Source of the DNA: Paenibacillus ottowii
GTDB taxonomy: Bacteria; Bacillota; Bacilli; Paenibacillales; Paenibacillaceae
Assembly: GCF_006874425.1 (NCBI RefSeq)
Contig: NZ_VIJZ01000015.1
Coordinates: 1 to 64,000 of the forward strand
Direction of reading: 5' to 3'
DNA length: 64,000 nt
The notes beneath the pieces are model-generated. The model did no database searches and was not told the DNA's origin. It saw only the letters and a list, made by a program, of their open reading frames with translations. The position numbers and the translations under genes are program-made. Positions 1 through 9,129 of this stretch are shown here, piece by piece (within the stretch, counting starts at the first letter, position 1; each line of letters opens with the position of its first letter).

Positions 1-116
1 TGGTGGCGATAGCGGAGGGGTTCCACACGTACCCATCCCGAACACGACCGTTAAGCCCTCCAGCGCCGATGGTACTTGGACCGCAGGGTCCTGGGAGAGT
101 AGGACGCCGCCAAGCA
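1..116 (+). rRNA. rrf: 5S ribosomal RNA (3' end of an rRNA operon)
   Basis: The first ~116 bases match the bacterial 5S rRNA pattern. They include the conserved loop segment CCCATCCCGAACACG and the closing helix, TGGTGGCG near the 5' end pairing with CGCCGCCA near the 3' end. The gene is essentially complete; one or two 5' bases may lie before the window. 16S and 23S genes would be expected upstream, outside the window. No tRNA genes follow it. Confidence 0.96.
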
Positions 117-143
117 AATCATAGTATAACCTCTACATAGTAA

Positions 144-166
144 ACCGCGATAATCGCGGTTTTTTT
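144..166 (+). terminator. Rho-independent terminator of the rRNA operon
   Basis: ACCGCGA and TCGCGGT form a 7-bp stem with a 3-base loop, followed directly by a T run. It lies about 28 bases after the 5S gene, where an rrn operon terminator is expected. Confidence 0.9.
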
Positions 167-312
167 CATTTCCAAATAGATGCGCTCGTCAAAAATCCAA
201 TATGAATTTTATAAATCAGGACAAGTAAGAAAAATGTAAATCGGTTTTGTTTTTGAAAAAACCATGTTAAACTTTTCTCATAAAATTAAACGTACTTCAG
301 AGGTGATTTGTA

Positions 313-372
313 GTGCTGGAGCGATCTATGGAGAATACAAGGGAATTAAACAACGGAAAGGGAGTGATTTAA
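313..372 (+). CDS. Possible 19-codon upstream peptide (uncertain)
   Basis: A GTG-initiated reading frame of 19 codons has a fair Shine-Dalgarno (AGAGGTG, 299-305) at 7-base spacing. It ends 20 bases before the next gene. The peptide is charged (VLERSMENTRELNNGKGVI) and I do not recognise it. It could be a leader peptide, the tail of a lost gene, or chance. Confidence 0.2.
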   Translation: MLERSMENTRELNNGKGVI

Positions 373-392
373 AGAAGAAAGGGAGACTATAA

Positions 393-1244
393 ATGAGCAC
401 TTATCAAACGATTATTAGTGATGGTTTTGAGCTGAAATATGCTATAAGAGGTAGCGGGAAGCCGATATTAGTGATTGGCAGTAGTATATATTACCCTCGC
501 TTATTCTCAAATCATTTATATAAAAGTTTTCAGTTTATTTTTCTGGATCATAGAGGGTTTGCAAAACCGATTCGAGCTTTAAAACCAGAAGACTATACTT
601 TGGATAAAGTCATCAATGACATAGAAGCAGCAAGACAATGCCTTCATTTAGATCAATTTATCATATTAGGACATTCTGGGCATGCCTTTATGGCTTTGGA
701 ATATGCTAAACAATTCCCTGGTTATGTTGAAAAGGTGGTGTTATTAAATTCAGCACCTACGAACAGCCAAGAAAGACAGCGGCAAAGCATTTCATACTTT
801 TACGAGACAGCCAGTTCAGCCAGAAAAGAACGTTTTGAAAAGGATATTGTTTTATTAGAGAATGATATCAGAAGAGATCCCGACAGAAGATTCGTTCATA
901 TGTGCATACGGATGGGAGCCCAAAGCTTTTATGATTATACCTATGATGCAGCTTACATGTGGAATGATGTGTACACGAACATGCCTATCATCGATTATTT
1001 ATGGGGAGAAGCCTTCGGAAACATGGATTTGATACAGTCTTTGGCGAATGTCCGTAAACCTGTGTTGATTGGTTTGGGAAGAACTGATTACCTGGTCGCG
1101 CCTGTTTCATTATGGGATCGGGTCGATGGTAGCTATACGAACGTAAAAAAGGTGGTTTTTGAGCATAGTGGACATAACCCGATGTTTGAAGAACCGCATT
1201 ATTTTAATCAAACATTAACCGAATGGATTAATGAAAATCACTAG
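393..1244 (+). CDS. Alpha/beta-fold hydrolase
   Basis: A 283-residue cytoplasmic protein with no signal peptide. The alpha/beta hydrolase nucleophile elbow GHSGH is visible with Ser near residue 95. The probable acid lies in the GRTD motif after strand 6, and the catalytic His is in SGHNPMFEEP near the C-terminus, so the triad is complete. An oxyanion-type segment (VIGSS) follows the first core strand. Substrate cannot be read from the sequence; the family includes esterases, epoxide hydrolases and proline iminopeptidases. The Shine-Dalgarno GGGAG precedes the ATG. It is a single gene between the rRNA terminator and its own terminator. Confidence 0.85.
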   Translation: MSTYQTIISDGFELKYAIRGSGKPILVIGSSIYYPRLFSNHLYKSFQFIFLDHRGFAKPIRALKPEDYTLDKVINDIEAARQCLHLDQFIILGHSGHAFMALEYAKQFPGYVEKVVLLNSAPTNSQERQRQSISYFYETASSARKERFEKDIVLLENDIRRDPDRRFVHMCIRMGAQSFYDYTYDAAYMWNDVYTNMPIIDYLWGEAFGNMDLIQSLANVRKPVLIGLGRTDYLVAPVSLWDRVDGSYTNVKKVVFEHSGHNPMFEEPHYFNQTLTEWINENH

Positions 1245-1256
1245 GATATTAAAACG

Positions 1257-1288
1257 GTCGATTCCCATCAAAAGGAGTCGACTTTTTT
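1257..1288 (+). terminator. Rho-independent terminator
   Basis: GTCGATTCC pairs with GGAGTCGAC (one G:U pair) over an 8-base loop and is followed by six T. It lies 12 bases after the hydrolase stop. Confidence 0.85.
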
Positions 1289-1326
1289 GATGTCTAGAAC
1301 ACAGTAGCATGGGTCAGCAAGGTTAA

Positions 1327-1443
1327 TTCAATTATGGCGAGTCCTGGAAAAAAGTACTCTCATACTTAATTAGTTCTAATCAACCCGTTATAGAGGCATG
1401 GGTTTCTAAAGAATTAAATGTTACTCCATTCTTTTTGCCATGA
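1327..1443 (+). pseudogene. Possible gene tail: 38 codons without a start
   Basis: An open frame with protein-like composition (containing SWKKVLSYLISSNQPVIEAW) runs between two stop codons. It has no start codon or Shine-Dalgarno and looks like the C-terminal remnant of a lost gene. I cannot name the family, and chance is possible. Apart from this and the promoter that follows, nothing is visible between 1289 and 1591. Confidence 0.25.
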
Positions 1444-1444
1444 C

Positions 1445-1472
1445 TTGACGGATCAATGAGGTCCTGTATAAT
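1445..1472 (+). promoter_or_regulatory. Sigma-A type promoter
   Basis: TTGACG (1445-1450) and TATAAT (1467-1472) are separated by 16 bases. It is correctly placed, about 120 bases upstream of the HAD phosphatase start. Confidence 0.7.
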
Positions 1473-1591
1473 TACCGGGAGATCATACTGCATTGATGGT
1501 TTTTTTCGTTTTTATATCCTATCTGAAATAAATCTATGGCTCATGGAACTTACCATATAGAAAAGTTATGACATGGAGGTTGGAGGTAGTC

Positions 1592-2314
1592 ATGAAATAC
1601 GAAATTATTTTGTTTGATATTGATGATACGTTGTTTGATTTTAAAATGGCAGAAAGTCATGCGCTACATAATACGTTTGCCCAGTTTGGATTGCCGCAAG
1701 GGGCCACTGAGTATAAATCTAGCTATGATGAGATCAACGGTGCCTTGTGGCGTGAGGCAGAGGAAGGACTTATTACCTCGGCACAGCTACGGGTGGAAAG
1801 ATTTAAACGATTGTTTGCTGTCCATAAGTTAGACTTCAATCCAGAAGCCTTTAGTAATGCTTATTTACGTTATTTGGGTGAAGGAGCTTTTTTGATGGAC
1901 GGAGCGGTTGAAATATGTGATGTGCTATCTGAGTACCGTTTGGGGATTATTACGAATGGAATAAAAGAGGTTCAAACCTCCAGAATTCAGCTTTCCCCGC
2001 TGCGTCATGTGTTTGAACAGGTAATTATTTCAGAAGAAGTAGGTTATCAAAAGCCACAGGCTGAAATTTTTGATTACGCATTTACCAAGCTAGCTATTTC
2101 AGATAAAAGTAAGGTCCTTATGGTCGGCGATTCTTTAACCTCGGATATTCAAGGAGGGAATAAGTACGGAATTGATACCTGCTGGTTCAACCCTTCTAGA
2201 AAAACAAATACGTCTGGCATTCAACCCACTTATGAAATAAAAAGTTTGATGGAACTACTGAGTAGTGTACTTTCAATGCGTCCTGTGCTGAATCACACAT
2301 CTCTAGAATACTAG
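1592..2314 (+). CDS. HAD-superfamily hydrolase, YjjG/YfnB-type nucleotidase family
   Basis: A 240-residue cytoplasmic HAD phosphatase. Motif I is FDIDDTLFDF, with the nucleophile and acid/base Asp near the N-terminus. Motif II is ITNG, the motif III lysine is in YQKPQAEIF, and motif IV is MVGDSLTSDIQGG. The helical cap inserted after motif I is that of subfamily IA. The overall pattern resembles YjjG-type pyrimidine 5'-nucleotidases that clean up non-canonical nucleotides, though substrate is inferred only. An ATG at 1568 is in frame, but GGAGGT at 1582-1587 sits at proper spacing from the ATG at 1592, so that start was chosen. Confidence 0.88.
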   Translation: MKYEIILFDIDDTLFDFKMAESHALHNTFAQFGLPQGATEYKSSYDEINGALWREAEEGLITSAQLRVERFKRLFAVHKLDFNPEAFSNAYLRYLGEGAFLMDGAVEICDVLSEYRLGIITNGIKEVQTSRIQLSPLRHVFEQVIISEEVGYQKPQAEIFDYAFTKLAISDKSKVLMVGDSLTSDIQGGNKYGIDTCWFNPSRKTNTSGIQPTYEIKSLMELLSSVLSMRPVLNHTSLEY

Positions 2315-2411
2315 TTAATAAGAAATTGTAATCAGACTCTAGCAGGTTAAATTGTAGGCTATGATATAGAAAAAGATAATCAAGGGCTGTTATGAACTTA
2401 GATGTCTGAAT

Positions 2412-2453
2412 AAAGAGAAACGGATTCGTTCTGCAACGAATCCGTTTCTCTTT
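2412..2453. terminator. Bidirectional terminator
   Basis: A perfect 19-bp stem (2412-2430 with 2435-2453) has a 4-base loop, with T-rich ends on both strands. It separates the plus-strand HAD gene from the convergent alpha-galactosidase. Confidence 0.95.
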
Positions 2454-2504
2454 TAATTTCCGATTACAATATGGGGAGACCACAATTTCGTAAGGCAGAT
2501 TTGA

Positions 2505-4781
2505 TTAGCAGGAGATCGCTTTAAGGCGGAACGTAGAGCTGGCAAAATCCCCAGCAAGATCCGAGACAACAAGCCCAATTTTCATTAAGCGGTCACCTCC
2601 AAAAATTTCACCGTCAAACGCCAAACGGAAGGGAGAAACGGCATCTTCGGCCAAGGTACTGTCTATAGGGCTGGAAGCATTGCTAGTAGCCCCAGTTTCG
2701 ATGGTATACTTTTTAGCTGGGTCAAGTCCTTTGAGAGTTAGTCGCCGAATAGGTCCATTCGGTTCAGCCAGCACACGGAAGTAAGCGACAAAAGCTTCAG
2801 ACTGGTCTTCGCTGACAAACATCCAGGCTGTATCGCCTCTGCCTTCAAACGGACTAAGAAGTCGATACATATCTCCCTGCTGTACAAGGGAGCGGATTTC
2901 TTTATACTGGGCAATTTGTTTGACAGCGAGCTCTTTTTCTTCATTTGTAAATGCAGTAAGGTCAAGCTCGTAACCAAAATTTCCGCTCATTGCCACGTCG
3001 CCACGTATGGCGAGAGAGGTGATTCGACCCACTTGGTGGTTCGGCACATTCGATACGTGTGCTCCCATGGTACTGGCCGGATATACAATACTAGTACCGT
3101 ACTGGATCGCCAATCTTTCAATAGCATCGGTATCATCACTGGTCCATGTCTGCGGCATATAGTAGAGCATCCCCGGATCGAATCGTCCGCCTCCGCCGGA
3201 ACAGCTTTCAAACAAAATATCCGGGAACCGTGAGGTCAGGCGTTCCAGCAGATCATAAAGTCCGAGCATATAACGGTGCGCAGTTTCCTTTTGACGTTCG
3301 CTAGTAGCGGTAGCTGAAGCAATCTCTGTCATATTACGATTCATGTCCCACTTGACATAAGTAATTGGAGCGATCGAGAATACGGAGCTAAGTGTCTCGT
3401 ACAAGTAATCGCATACTTCCTTGCGAGAGAGATCGAGCACCAATTGGGATCGACCTTCCGTACGCCGACGTCCTTCCGCATGCAGGCACCAGTCGGGATG
3501 GCTGCGATACAGTTCACTATCTGGTGATATCATTTCTGGCTCAACCCACAAGCCAAACTGTAATCCTTGTTCATTAACCCGCTTGGCTAGGTCGGTAAGA
3601 CCGCCGGGTAGCTTGCGACGGTCCTCAAACCAATCCCCAAGCGAGCTGTTGTCGCTATCGCGCTTGCCAAACCAACCGTCATCAAGAACAAACAGCTCAA
3701 TGCCAAGAGGTCCCGCTTCTTTGGCGATTGCTTCGATTTTATCGGCGTCGAAGTCAAAATATGTGGCTTCCCAATTGTTCACGAGAATCGGACGTTCTTT
3801 GTCGCGGTATGCCCCACGGCACAGACGTGTGCGGTAGAGTCTGTGATAGGTGCGTGACATGCCCCCAAGACCTTCTTCAGAAAAGACGAGTACAGCTTCA
3901 GGAGTCTGGAATGACTGACCTGGTTCAAGCTGCCAAGAGAAGTCAAAAGGATTGATTCCGATACTTACGCGGGTCTGATCAAACTGCTCTACTTCTGCCT
4001 GTGCGACGAAGTTGCTGCTGTAAATTAGACTGAAGCCGTACACATCCCCACGATCTTCAGTTGCATCAGGACGAAGCAGTGCCAGAAAAGGATTCATTTG
4101 GTGACTGCTGGAGCCCCGTCTGCTCTCCAAGCGAATGGCGCCAGGCCCGAGATCGCGGCGTTGGATATGTCTTTCCCGAACCCAGGCACCAGATAGATAG
4201 AGAGCTTGGTAATTGGAATCGGCGAAATCGACAGAAGCGCTCATCGCGTGCTCAATATTCATGACAGCGCTTCCCTTATGTTCAAAAAGAGTAGACCTAG
4301 CAATAGCGCTGTGGTTCGCAAATACAGTATAAAGCAGTGTAGTCTTAAGGCCAGAGTGTTGGTCCTCAAGGAACAACAAGAGAGTTGTTGCTTCATCATC
4401 CGATTCGGTATAGACGGAAGGAAGTCCTTCGAGCTTGGGCTTACCTGGTTCAATAAGGTAACCACTATATTTTAGCTCCGTAGTTCGAGTTCCATCGGCA
4501 AGCGCAACCTGATAAGCCGGTTGACGGAAGTCGCTTGTTCCATACTGTGGATATTCTTGTGGAAGCGTATCCAGAGAAAGCGTACGTCTGGAAGAATCGG
4601 GAGTGGGGGAGAAGGAGCAGCGCTCTCTAAGCTCCAATATACTTGCAAGACTTTCGTCATGATGAAGTTGAGCTCCCCAATAGACATGTGCAGGATATCC
4701 TTCTACAAGTTGGATAATATAGCTGCAATCCTTGGACTGCAGGTGAAACAAACCAAGCGCCTCGTTAACATGAATGTTCAT
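2505..4781 (-). CDS. Alpha-galactosidase, GH36
   Basis: A 758-residue cytoplasmic enzyme that removes terminal alpha-1,6-galactose from melibiose and raffinose-family sugars. It shows the GH36 layout: an N-terminal beta-supersandwich, a central TIM barrel with LFVLDDGWFG, and a C-terminal beta-domain. The nucleophile is the Asp of KWDMNRN near residue 479. The acid/base is in WTSDDTDA near residue 549, and the substrate loop is SCSGGGGRFD. These positions match those I recall for the Geobacillus stearothermophilus enzyme. An upstream GTG (4790) overlaps the AAGGAG ribosome site, so the ATG at 4781 is preferred. It follows the LacI gene by 70 bases on the same strand, so both are probably one operon. 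Confidence 0.95.
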   Translation of the reverse strand: MNIHVNEALGLFHLQSKDCSYIIQLVEGYPAHVYWGAQLHHDESLASILELRERCSFSPTPDSSRRTLSLDTLPQEYPQYGTSDFRQPAYQVALADGTRTTELKYSGYLIEPGKPKLEGLPSVYTESDDEATTLLLFLEDQHSGLKTTLLYTVFANHSAIARSTLFEHKGSAVMNIEHAMSASVDFADSNYQALYLSGAWVRERHIQRRDLGPGAIRLESRRGSSSHQMNPFLALLRPDATEDRGDVYGFSLIYSSNFVAQAEVEQFDQTRVSIGINPFDFSWQLEPGQSFQTPEAVLVFSEEGLGGMSRTYHRLYRTRLCRGAYRDKERPILVNNWEATYFDFDADKIEAIAKEAGPLGIELFVLDDGWFGKRDSDNSSLGDWFEDRRKLPGGLTDLAKRVNEQGLQFGLWVEPEMISPDSELYRSHPDWCLHAEGRRRTEGRSQLVLDLSRKEVCDYLYETLSSVFSIAPITYVKWDMNRNMTEIASATATSERQKETAHRYMLGLYDLLERLTSRFPDILFESCSGGGGRFDPGMLYYMPQTWTSDDTDAIERLAIQYGTSIVYPASTMGAHVSNVPNHQVGRITSLAIRGDVAMSGNFGYELDLTAFTNEEKELAVKQIAQYKEIRSLVQQGDMYRLLSPFEGRGDTAWMFVSEDQSEAFVAYFRVLAEPNGPIRRLTLKGLDPAKKYTIETGATSNASSPIDSTLAEDAVSPFRLAFDGEIFGGDRLMKIGLVVSDLAGDFASSTFRLKAISC

Positions 4782-4851
4782 GATATTCACTCCTTAGGGG
4801 TTATCATCTCGATTGTTTTACGTAAGGATACTTATCAATGACAAATGACTC

Positions 4852-5850
4852 TCAAGTATTGGTTTTACTGTTTAAGCATGAGCTTTCCCGTATGACAAGC
4901 TTAGTCCCGATCACGCTGTACGCAGGTGGTTCGCGTCCCTCAAACCGTTCAGATAGCAGCTGTACGGCAGCTTTTCCCATCTGTTCAGGATAGGCACGCA
5001 CAGTAGTTAGCGGAGGCTGCACGAAGGCCGCCATCTCAATGTCGTCGAAGCCGACAATAGCCATATCTTCCGGTACTTTGACTCCCTGTCCATGAAGGGC
5101 GCGGAGGGCGCCGATGGCGAGCGGGTCGCTTGCGGCGAAGCAGGCTGTCGGTCGTTCCTGCTCGGCTAGGAGCTCGTTCATCATGAGATAGCCATCCGCG
5201 GTACTCCAGGCACCTATGCGGACGAACTGAGGATTGTACAGTCCTCGTTCCCGCATGAATCGCTCAAAATAATGCGCCCTTCGTTCTCCATCGCTCTTGC
5301 CGCCGATAAATCCGATTTGTCGGTGGCCAAGCTCAAGCAGATGTTCGAGCGCCTGATCGACCGCTTGCCGGAAATGGAGTCGCACGGAATCGTATTCCAG
5401 CTGCTCATGGTACTGATCAACAAGGACAATGGTGTTCTTATCTGGATATAGCTTAGACACCTCCTCAGGATCAATGCCTCCCACGACAATCATCCCGTCT
5501 GCCTTCTGCAAGGTGCCGAGAGAGGAGCGACCTCGCAGTGTCTGCCCCAATGTCAGGCCAAGCTCTTCACAGCGTAGTTCAATTCCACGGCGGATGGAGG
5601 CGTAATACGGATCATCCCTCTCCTCCTCAATGGAACACCACAGCAGGAGTGAAACCGTTTTCCCGGCACGCTCCGTGTTCCTCTTTAACTGCCTCAGTCG
5701 GGAGGGCTTATATCCAAGCTGCTCAGCAATTAAAAAAATTCTGTTTTTGGTGTCTAGGCTTACGGACAGTGACAGATCGCTATTTAAAACCCTTGAAACG
5801 GTTGCGGCAGACACACCCGCTTCGCGGGCAATGTCTTTAATGGTTGCCAA
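4852..5850 (-). CDS. LacI-family transcriptional regulator
   Basis: A 332-residue repressor. The N-terminal helix-turn-helix and hinge helix read ATIKDIAREAGVSAATVSRVL, and a periplasmic-binding-protein-like sugar domain follows. A GTG at 5859 is in frame, but it abuts the ribosome site. The TTG at 5850 has AAAAGG at about 10 bases and gives the classic M-A-T-I-K-D-I-A start, so I chose it. It sits directly upstream of the alpha-galactosidase in the same direction and divergent from the sensor-kinase gene. The likely role is galactoside-responsive repression of this operon and perhaps of the divergent transporter block. Confidence 0.92.
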   Translation of the reverse strand: MATIKDIAREAGVSAATVSRVLNSDLSLSVSLDTKNRIFLIAEQLGYKPSRLRQLKRNTERAGKTVSLLLWCSIEEERDDPYYASIRRGIELRCEELGLTLGQTLRGRSSLGTLQKADGMIVVGGIDPEEVSKLYPDKNTIVLVDQYHEQLEYDSVRLHFRQAVDQALEHLLELGHRQIGFIGGKSDGERRAHYFERFMRERGLYNPQFVRIGAWSTADGYLMMNELLAEQERPTACFAASDPLAIGALRALHGQGVKVPEDMAIVGFDDIEMAAFVQPPLTTVRAYPEQMGKAAVQLLSERFEGREPPAYSVIGTKLVIRESSCLNSKTNT

Positions 5851-5862
5851 AGAGCTCACACC

Positions 5863-5886
5863 TTTTAGTTAATAATTTTACTAAAA
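5863..5886. promoter_or_regulatory. Palindrome, candidate operator for the LacI-family regulator
   Basis: TTTTAGT and ACTAAAA form 7-bp inverted arms around 10 AT-rich bases. The site overlaps the ribosome-binding region of the regulator gene, in the 175-base gap between divergent genes. It lacks the central CG typical of LacI operators, so assignment is tentative. Confidence 0.4.
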
Positions 5887-6025
5887 ATCGACTTTATCCT
5901 AACATATCCTTTTGGCACTTTCAAGATGAGATGTTGAATTTTTTTAACATTATTTTAGTTCTATTACTGTTCAGATTAGTTGTGTTAACATGATGAATAT
6001 TCTCTTGATGCCGGAGGGGTTTTAT

Positions 6026-7834
6026 GTGAAAGTTCTGTCACTAGCTCGCAAGTGGTTTGGTCGTCTTCGTTTTAAAAGCAAGGTTATCGCAGTATTTCTC
6101 CCGCTCATTATTATTTCTCTGCTTATTCTTGGACTTCTGTCCAACCAACTTTTTAGCCGTTCATTGATAGAAAAAACTACCAGTAACGTGGTGGACGAAT
6201 CTCAGCTTATCTTGTCCCGAACAGACTACATATTCAGTAGTGTGGAAACAGCGTCCAATATTATGGTCACGAATATTAACCGGATGTATGATTCCTACAG
6301 TGTTAGACCCAATACTGCCGTGGATCGTGTTCAATTTAGAAACCTGATGCAAAGCCGCCTATCTATTGATTTGTCAATTTTTCGCGAGGTGGATGCAGCG
6401 GTATTTATTGATAATGAAGGGGCAATTTTCGCTTCTTATACTGATAGTGGGGATGATAGAAAAGTCGATAGCATGCTCAAGCGCGTAAGAGAATCTGAAA
6501 GTTATGGACAGGCCCTCTGGTTTGATATGGAAAAGAGAGATTTCCTGACACCAGATCCAAACTCTCCGGTTTTGACACTGGGGAAGATGGTCATTAATAT
6601 TGACACCGGCGAACCATATGGAACGCTTTTTCTGTTAGTGAAAGAAGAAGGTTTGTCTGATTATTTTCGTTCCAGTGATCCCGATGCGCCCAAATCTTAT
6701 TATTTTTTAGATAACAAAATGCGTGTGGCTGTTGCAGAAGACAATGGGATGCTGATGGAGCCAGTGAATTCACAATTGGCGAAGGCCATCCAACGTTGTG
6801 GGGCTAATGTCTCCCAAAAAACGTGCTCATTCGAGAATGATGGCAACCTGGTGACGGTCAATGATTATAACCGAATGGGCTGGAAGTTAGTCAATATTGT
6901 TTCGCTTAGCCTGCTTACAGCTGATGTTCGGCAAAATGTAAGGCTTACGCTCTTAATCGGCGCATTGTGTCTTGCCTTTTCCTGGCTAGGCGCTAGCTTT
7001 TTGTCCAAAATGGTCGTTAGTCCGCTCGAACAACTGACTAGAGCCATGCGAAAAGTAGTAGCTGGCGACTTGCAATCGGTTGCGACAGTCCGAACAGAGG
7101 ATGAAATCGGTACCATTGCTGAAGCTTTTAACTTTATGATAAAACGGATTCGGGAACTGCTGGATGAAGTAAGGCAGGAACAGAACCGCAAGCGTGAATA
7201 TGAACTCGCGCTGATGACCGCTCAAATAAAACCGCATTTTCTGTACAACACTTTAGATACCATTTATGCACTTAATGAGCTAGATCGTAATGATGAGGCT
7301 CGCGATACTACGAAAGCACTGGCAGATTTCTATCGAATGGTGCTGAATAAGGGACGGGAACTCATTATTTTAGAGAAAGAAGCTCAGATTACGGATGATT
7401 ACCTGACAATTCTGCAAATTCGTTATCCCGATGTATTCCGCTATGAAGTGGATATCCCTTCAGAACTTGCGGGTACTCCGATCCCGAAACTCTCACTCCA
7501 ACCGCTTGTTGAGAATTCGATTTACCATGGACTTAAGAAGAAAGGAACAAAAGGATTTATCCGCATATTCGCTTTTAAACAGAATGATAGGGTGATCATC
7601 CGGGTGGAGGACAACGGTGTGGGGATGGATGAATTTCAAGTTCAGAACATTATGTCCAGACATTCACCTAAAGAAGGAATACGTTCAATCGGTACCTACA
7701 GTGTTCAGCAACGGCTGAGTCTGTATTTTGGCGAAGAGTATGGTATATCCGTGCAAAGTGCTCTCGGAGAGGGAACCATTGTTGACCTATCGCTACCAAT
7801 GCTGCCAAAGGGGAGTGAACACCAAGATGTATAA
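6026..7834 (+). CDS. Membrane sensor histidine kinase, YesM/LytS-like class
   Basis: A 602-residue membrane kinase. A first TM helix (about residues 18-38) is followed by a large extracellular sensor region, a second TM near residue 310 and a HAMP domain (SPLEQLTRAMRKV). The His_kinase domain (PF06580-type) shows AQIKPHFLYNTLDTIY, with His as phosphoacceptor. Its HATPase has DNGVGM and the YesM-type end GTYSVQQRLSLYFG. GGAGGGG precedes the GTG at 6026 at 6 bases; the upstream ATG at 5990 has no ribosome site. The stop overlaps the response regulator start by 8 bases. Its place before an ABC sugar importer suggests it senses the imported oligosaccharide or its binding protein. Confidence 0.93.
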   Translation: MKVLSLARKWFGRLRFKSKVIAVFLPLIIISLLILGLLSNQLFSRSLIEKTTSNVVDESQLILSRTDYIFSSVETASNIMVTNINRMYDSYSVRPNTAVDRVQFRNLMQSRLSIDLSIFREVDAAVFIDNEGAIFASYTDSGDDRKVDSMLKRVRESESYGQALWFDMEKRDFLTPDPNSPVLTLGKMVINIDTGEPYGTLFLLVKEEGLSDYFRSSDPDAPKSYYFLDNKMRVAVAEDNGMLMEPVNSQLAKAIQRCGANVSQKTCSFENDGNLVTVNDYNRMGWKLVNIVSLSLLTADVRQNVRLTLLIGALCLAFSWLGASFLSKMVVSPLEQLTRAMRKVVAGDLQSVATVRTEDEIGTIAEAFNFMIKRIRELLDEVRQEQNRKREYELALMTAQIKPHFLYNTLDTIYALNELDRNDEARDTTKALADFYRMVLNKGRELIILEKEAQITDDYLTILQIRYPDVFRYEVDIPSELAGTPIPKLSLQPLVENSIYHGLKKKGTKGFIRIFAFKQNDRVIIRVEDNGVGMDEFQVQNIMSRHSPKEGIRSIGTYSVQQRLSLYFGEEYGISVQSALGEGTIVDLSLPMLPKGSEHQDV

Positions 7835-8933
7835 AGTGATGATTGTTGATGATGAGCCGCTTTTCCGAGACTTTCTGCGAATTAAGATAGACTGGGAAAG
7901 TCACGGCTTTCGGGTTTGCTGCGAAGCCAGGAACGGGCAGGAGGCACTTCAGGAAGCTGATCGGCATCAGCCGCATCTTGCCCTCGTTGATATCAACATG
8001 CCATTTATTGATGGAATTGAATTAGCCGAAAGGTTGAAAGTCAAGTTCGAACGAATCGTGATTGTATTCATATCCGGACATAACGAGTTTGAATATTTAC
8101 AGAAGGCCGTTCGAACTGGAGTGCAGGATTATTTACTAAAACCATTCAATGCAGCAGAGATGCTCTCCATGTTGGAGCGTATTAAGCCGAAATTACCAGT
8201 GCTTCCACAGGAGGGCGAAAACGCAGAGCTAAGAGGACATGGCGGTGAAGCGTTGCAGAGCAGAGCGGGTATGCCTGATTTGGGCCATCTACGCGATGCG
8301 GTTGTGCTTGACCTCCGAATGAAAGACAGTGAAACGTTAGAGGAGATCCGAAAGGCAATCCGTCAGCTTAGCATATATAAATGGGGAGACGAATACGCAG
8401 ATGCCATGCTTATGGGGATCGTATCTCTGGCACTTTCCTTTGCGAGTGAACGAGGCATTCCTTATGACCGACTATGGGATGACGGAGGAGACAAGTCTCC
8501 TTACGAGCGGTTGCGGGAGTTAAATTCCTGGACGGCTGCTGAAGGTTGGATGCTCGCTCTGTACCGCAAGCTGATCCAGTTGATGGAGAATATGCGCCCT
8601 ACAAAGGCTTCCAATTTGTTTGCGGCGGCGATCAACTATATCGAGGAACATTATGCAGACGCAGAGTTATCTGCTGAGCAGGTTTCCTGCGGAGTATTCG
8701 TTGATCCCAGCTATTTGCGACGCGTTTTTCGCAAGGAGTCTGGCTTCTCCATCGTGGATCATATTACACACATCCGGATGAAGAAGGCAAAGGAGCTTTT
8801 GCTGAATGGCAATCGGAAGCTGTCAGAAATCGCTGAAAGTGTCGGCTACAGTGACCCTAATTATTTCAGCAAATGTTTCAAGAAACGTTTTGGTATGACA
8901 CCAACTGAATATGAGCAACTCAAAAAAAGGTAG
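7827..8933 (+). CDS. Response regulator with AraC-type DNA-binding domain (YesN-like)
   Basis: A 368-residue protein. The N-terminal receiver begins MYKVMIVDDEP; the phosphoacceptor Asp is in LALVDINMPFIDG and the conserved Lys in LLKPFN. The C-terminal AraC/XylS double helix-turn-helix ends with GYSDPNYFSKCFKKRFGMTPTEY. The longer frame from 7728 runs inside the kinase gene without a ribosome site. GGGGAGTG stands before the ATG at 7827, so this start was used. It is translationally coupled to the kinase and is the likely activator of the downstream binding-protein and permease genes. Confidence 0.94.
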   Translation: MYKVMIVDDEPLFRDFLRIKIDWESHGFRVCCEARNGQEALQEADRHQPHLALVDINMPFIDGIELAERLKVKFERIVIVFISGHNEFEYLQKAVRTGVQDYLLKPFNAAEMLSMLERIKPKLPVLPQEGENAELRGHGGEALQSRAGMPDLGHLRDAVVLDLRMKDSETLEEIRKAIRQLSIYKWGDEYADAMLMGIVSLALSFASERGIPYDRLWDDGGDKSPYERLRELNSWTAAEGWMLALYRKLIQLMENMRPTKASNLFAAAINYIEEHYADAELSAEQVSCGVFVDPSYLRRVFRKESGFSIVDHITHIRMKKAKELLLNGNRKLSEIAESVGYSDPNYFSKCFKKRFGMTPTEYEQLKKR

Positions 8934-8971
8934 TATCTGCCTTGCGGGGCTCAAGCACACCGATTAAGTTT

Positions 8972-8999
8972 AGCGGTTTTCCTATTTTGGAGGACCGCT
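8972..8999 (+). terminator. Stem-loop after the two-component genes, weak terminator
   Basis: An 11-bp stem with two G:U pairs (AGCGGTTTTCC with GGAGGACCGCT) is followed by a poor T tract. It may give partial termination or mark an mRNA processing point before the ABC genes. Confidence 0.45.
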
Positions 9000-9084
9000 G
9001 CTTTATTTGTCCCGTTTTTTACTGATAATACCCGTTTTATTCCTTAAAGAAGAAAAGAGGCAGCAGTATACTGTAGTCAAGCAA

Positions 9085-9099
9085 ATGAAAGCGCAACCA
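9085..9099 (+). promoter_or_regulatory. cre box (CcpA binding site)
   Basis: ATGAAAGCGCAACCA fits every fixed position of the B. subtilis cre consensus WTGNAANCGNWNNCW. It lies 31-45 bases upstream of the binding-protein start, probably within the leader, so CcpA would block transcription when glucose is plentiful. Confidence 0.7.
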
Positions 9100-9129
9100 T
9101 CAAAGACTCTACAAGAGGGGGATAAACAA

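Noticed and set aside
6865..7237. Minus-strand open frames across the histidine kinase
   Set aside because: Overlap a well-supported kinase in antisense; no ribosome sites and no recognisable protein features.
7728..7826. N-terminal extension of the response regulator
   Set aside because: Lies inside the kinase gene without a ribosome site; the receiver domain begins at the ATG at 7827.
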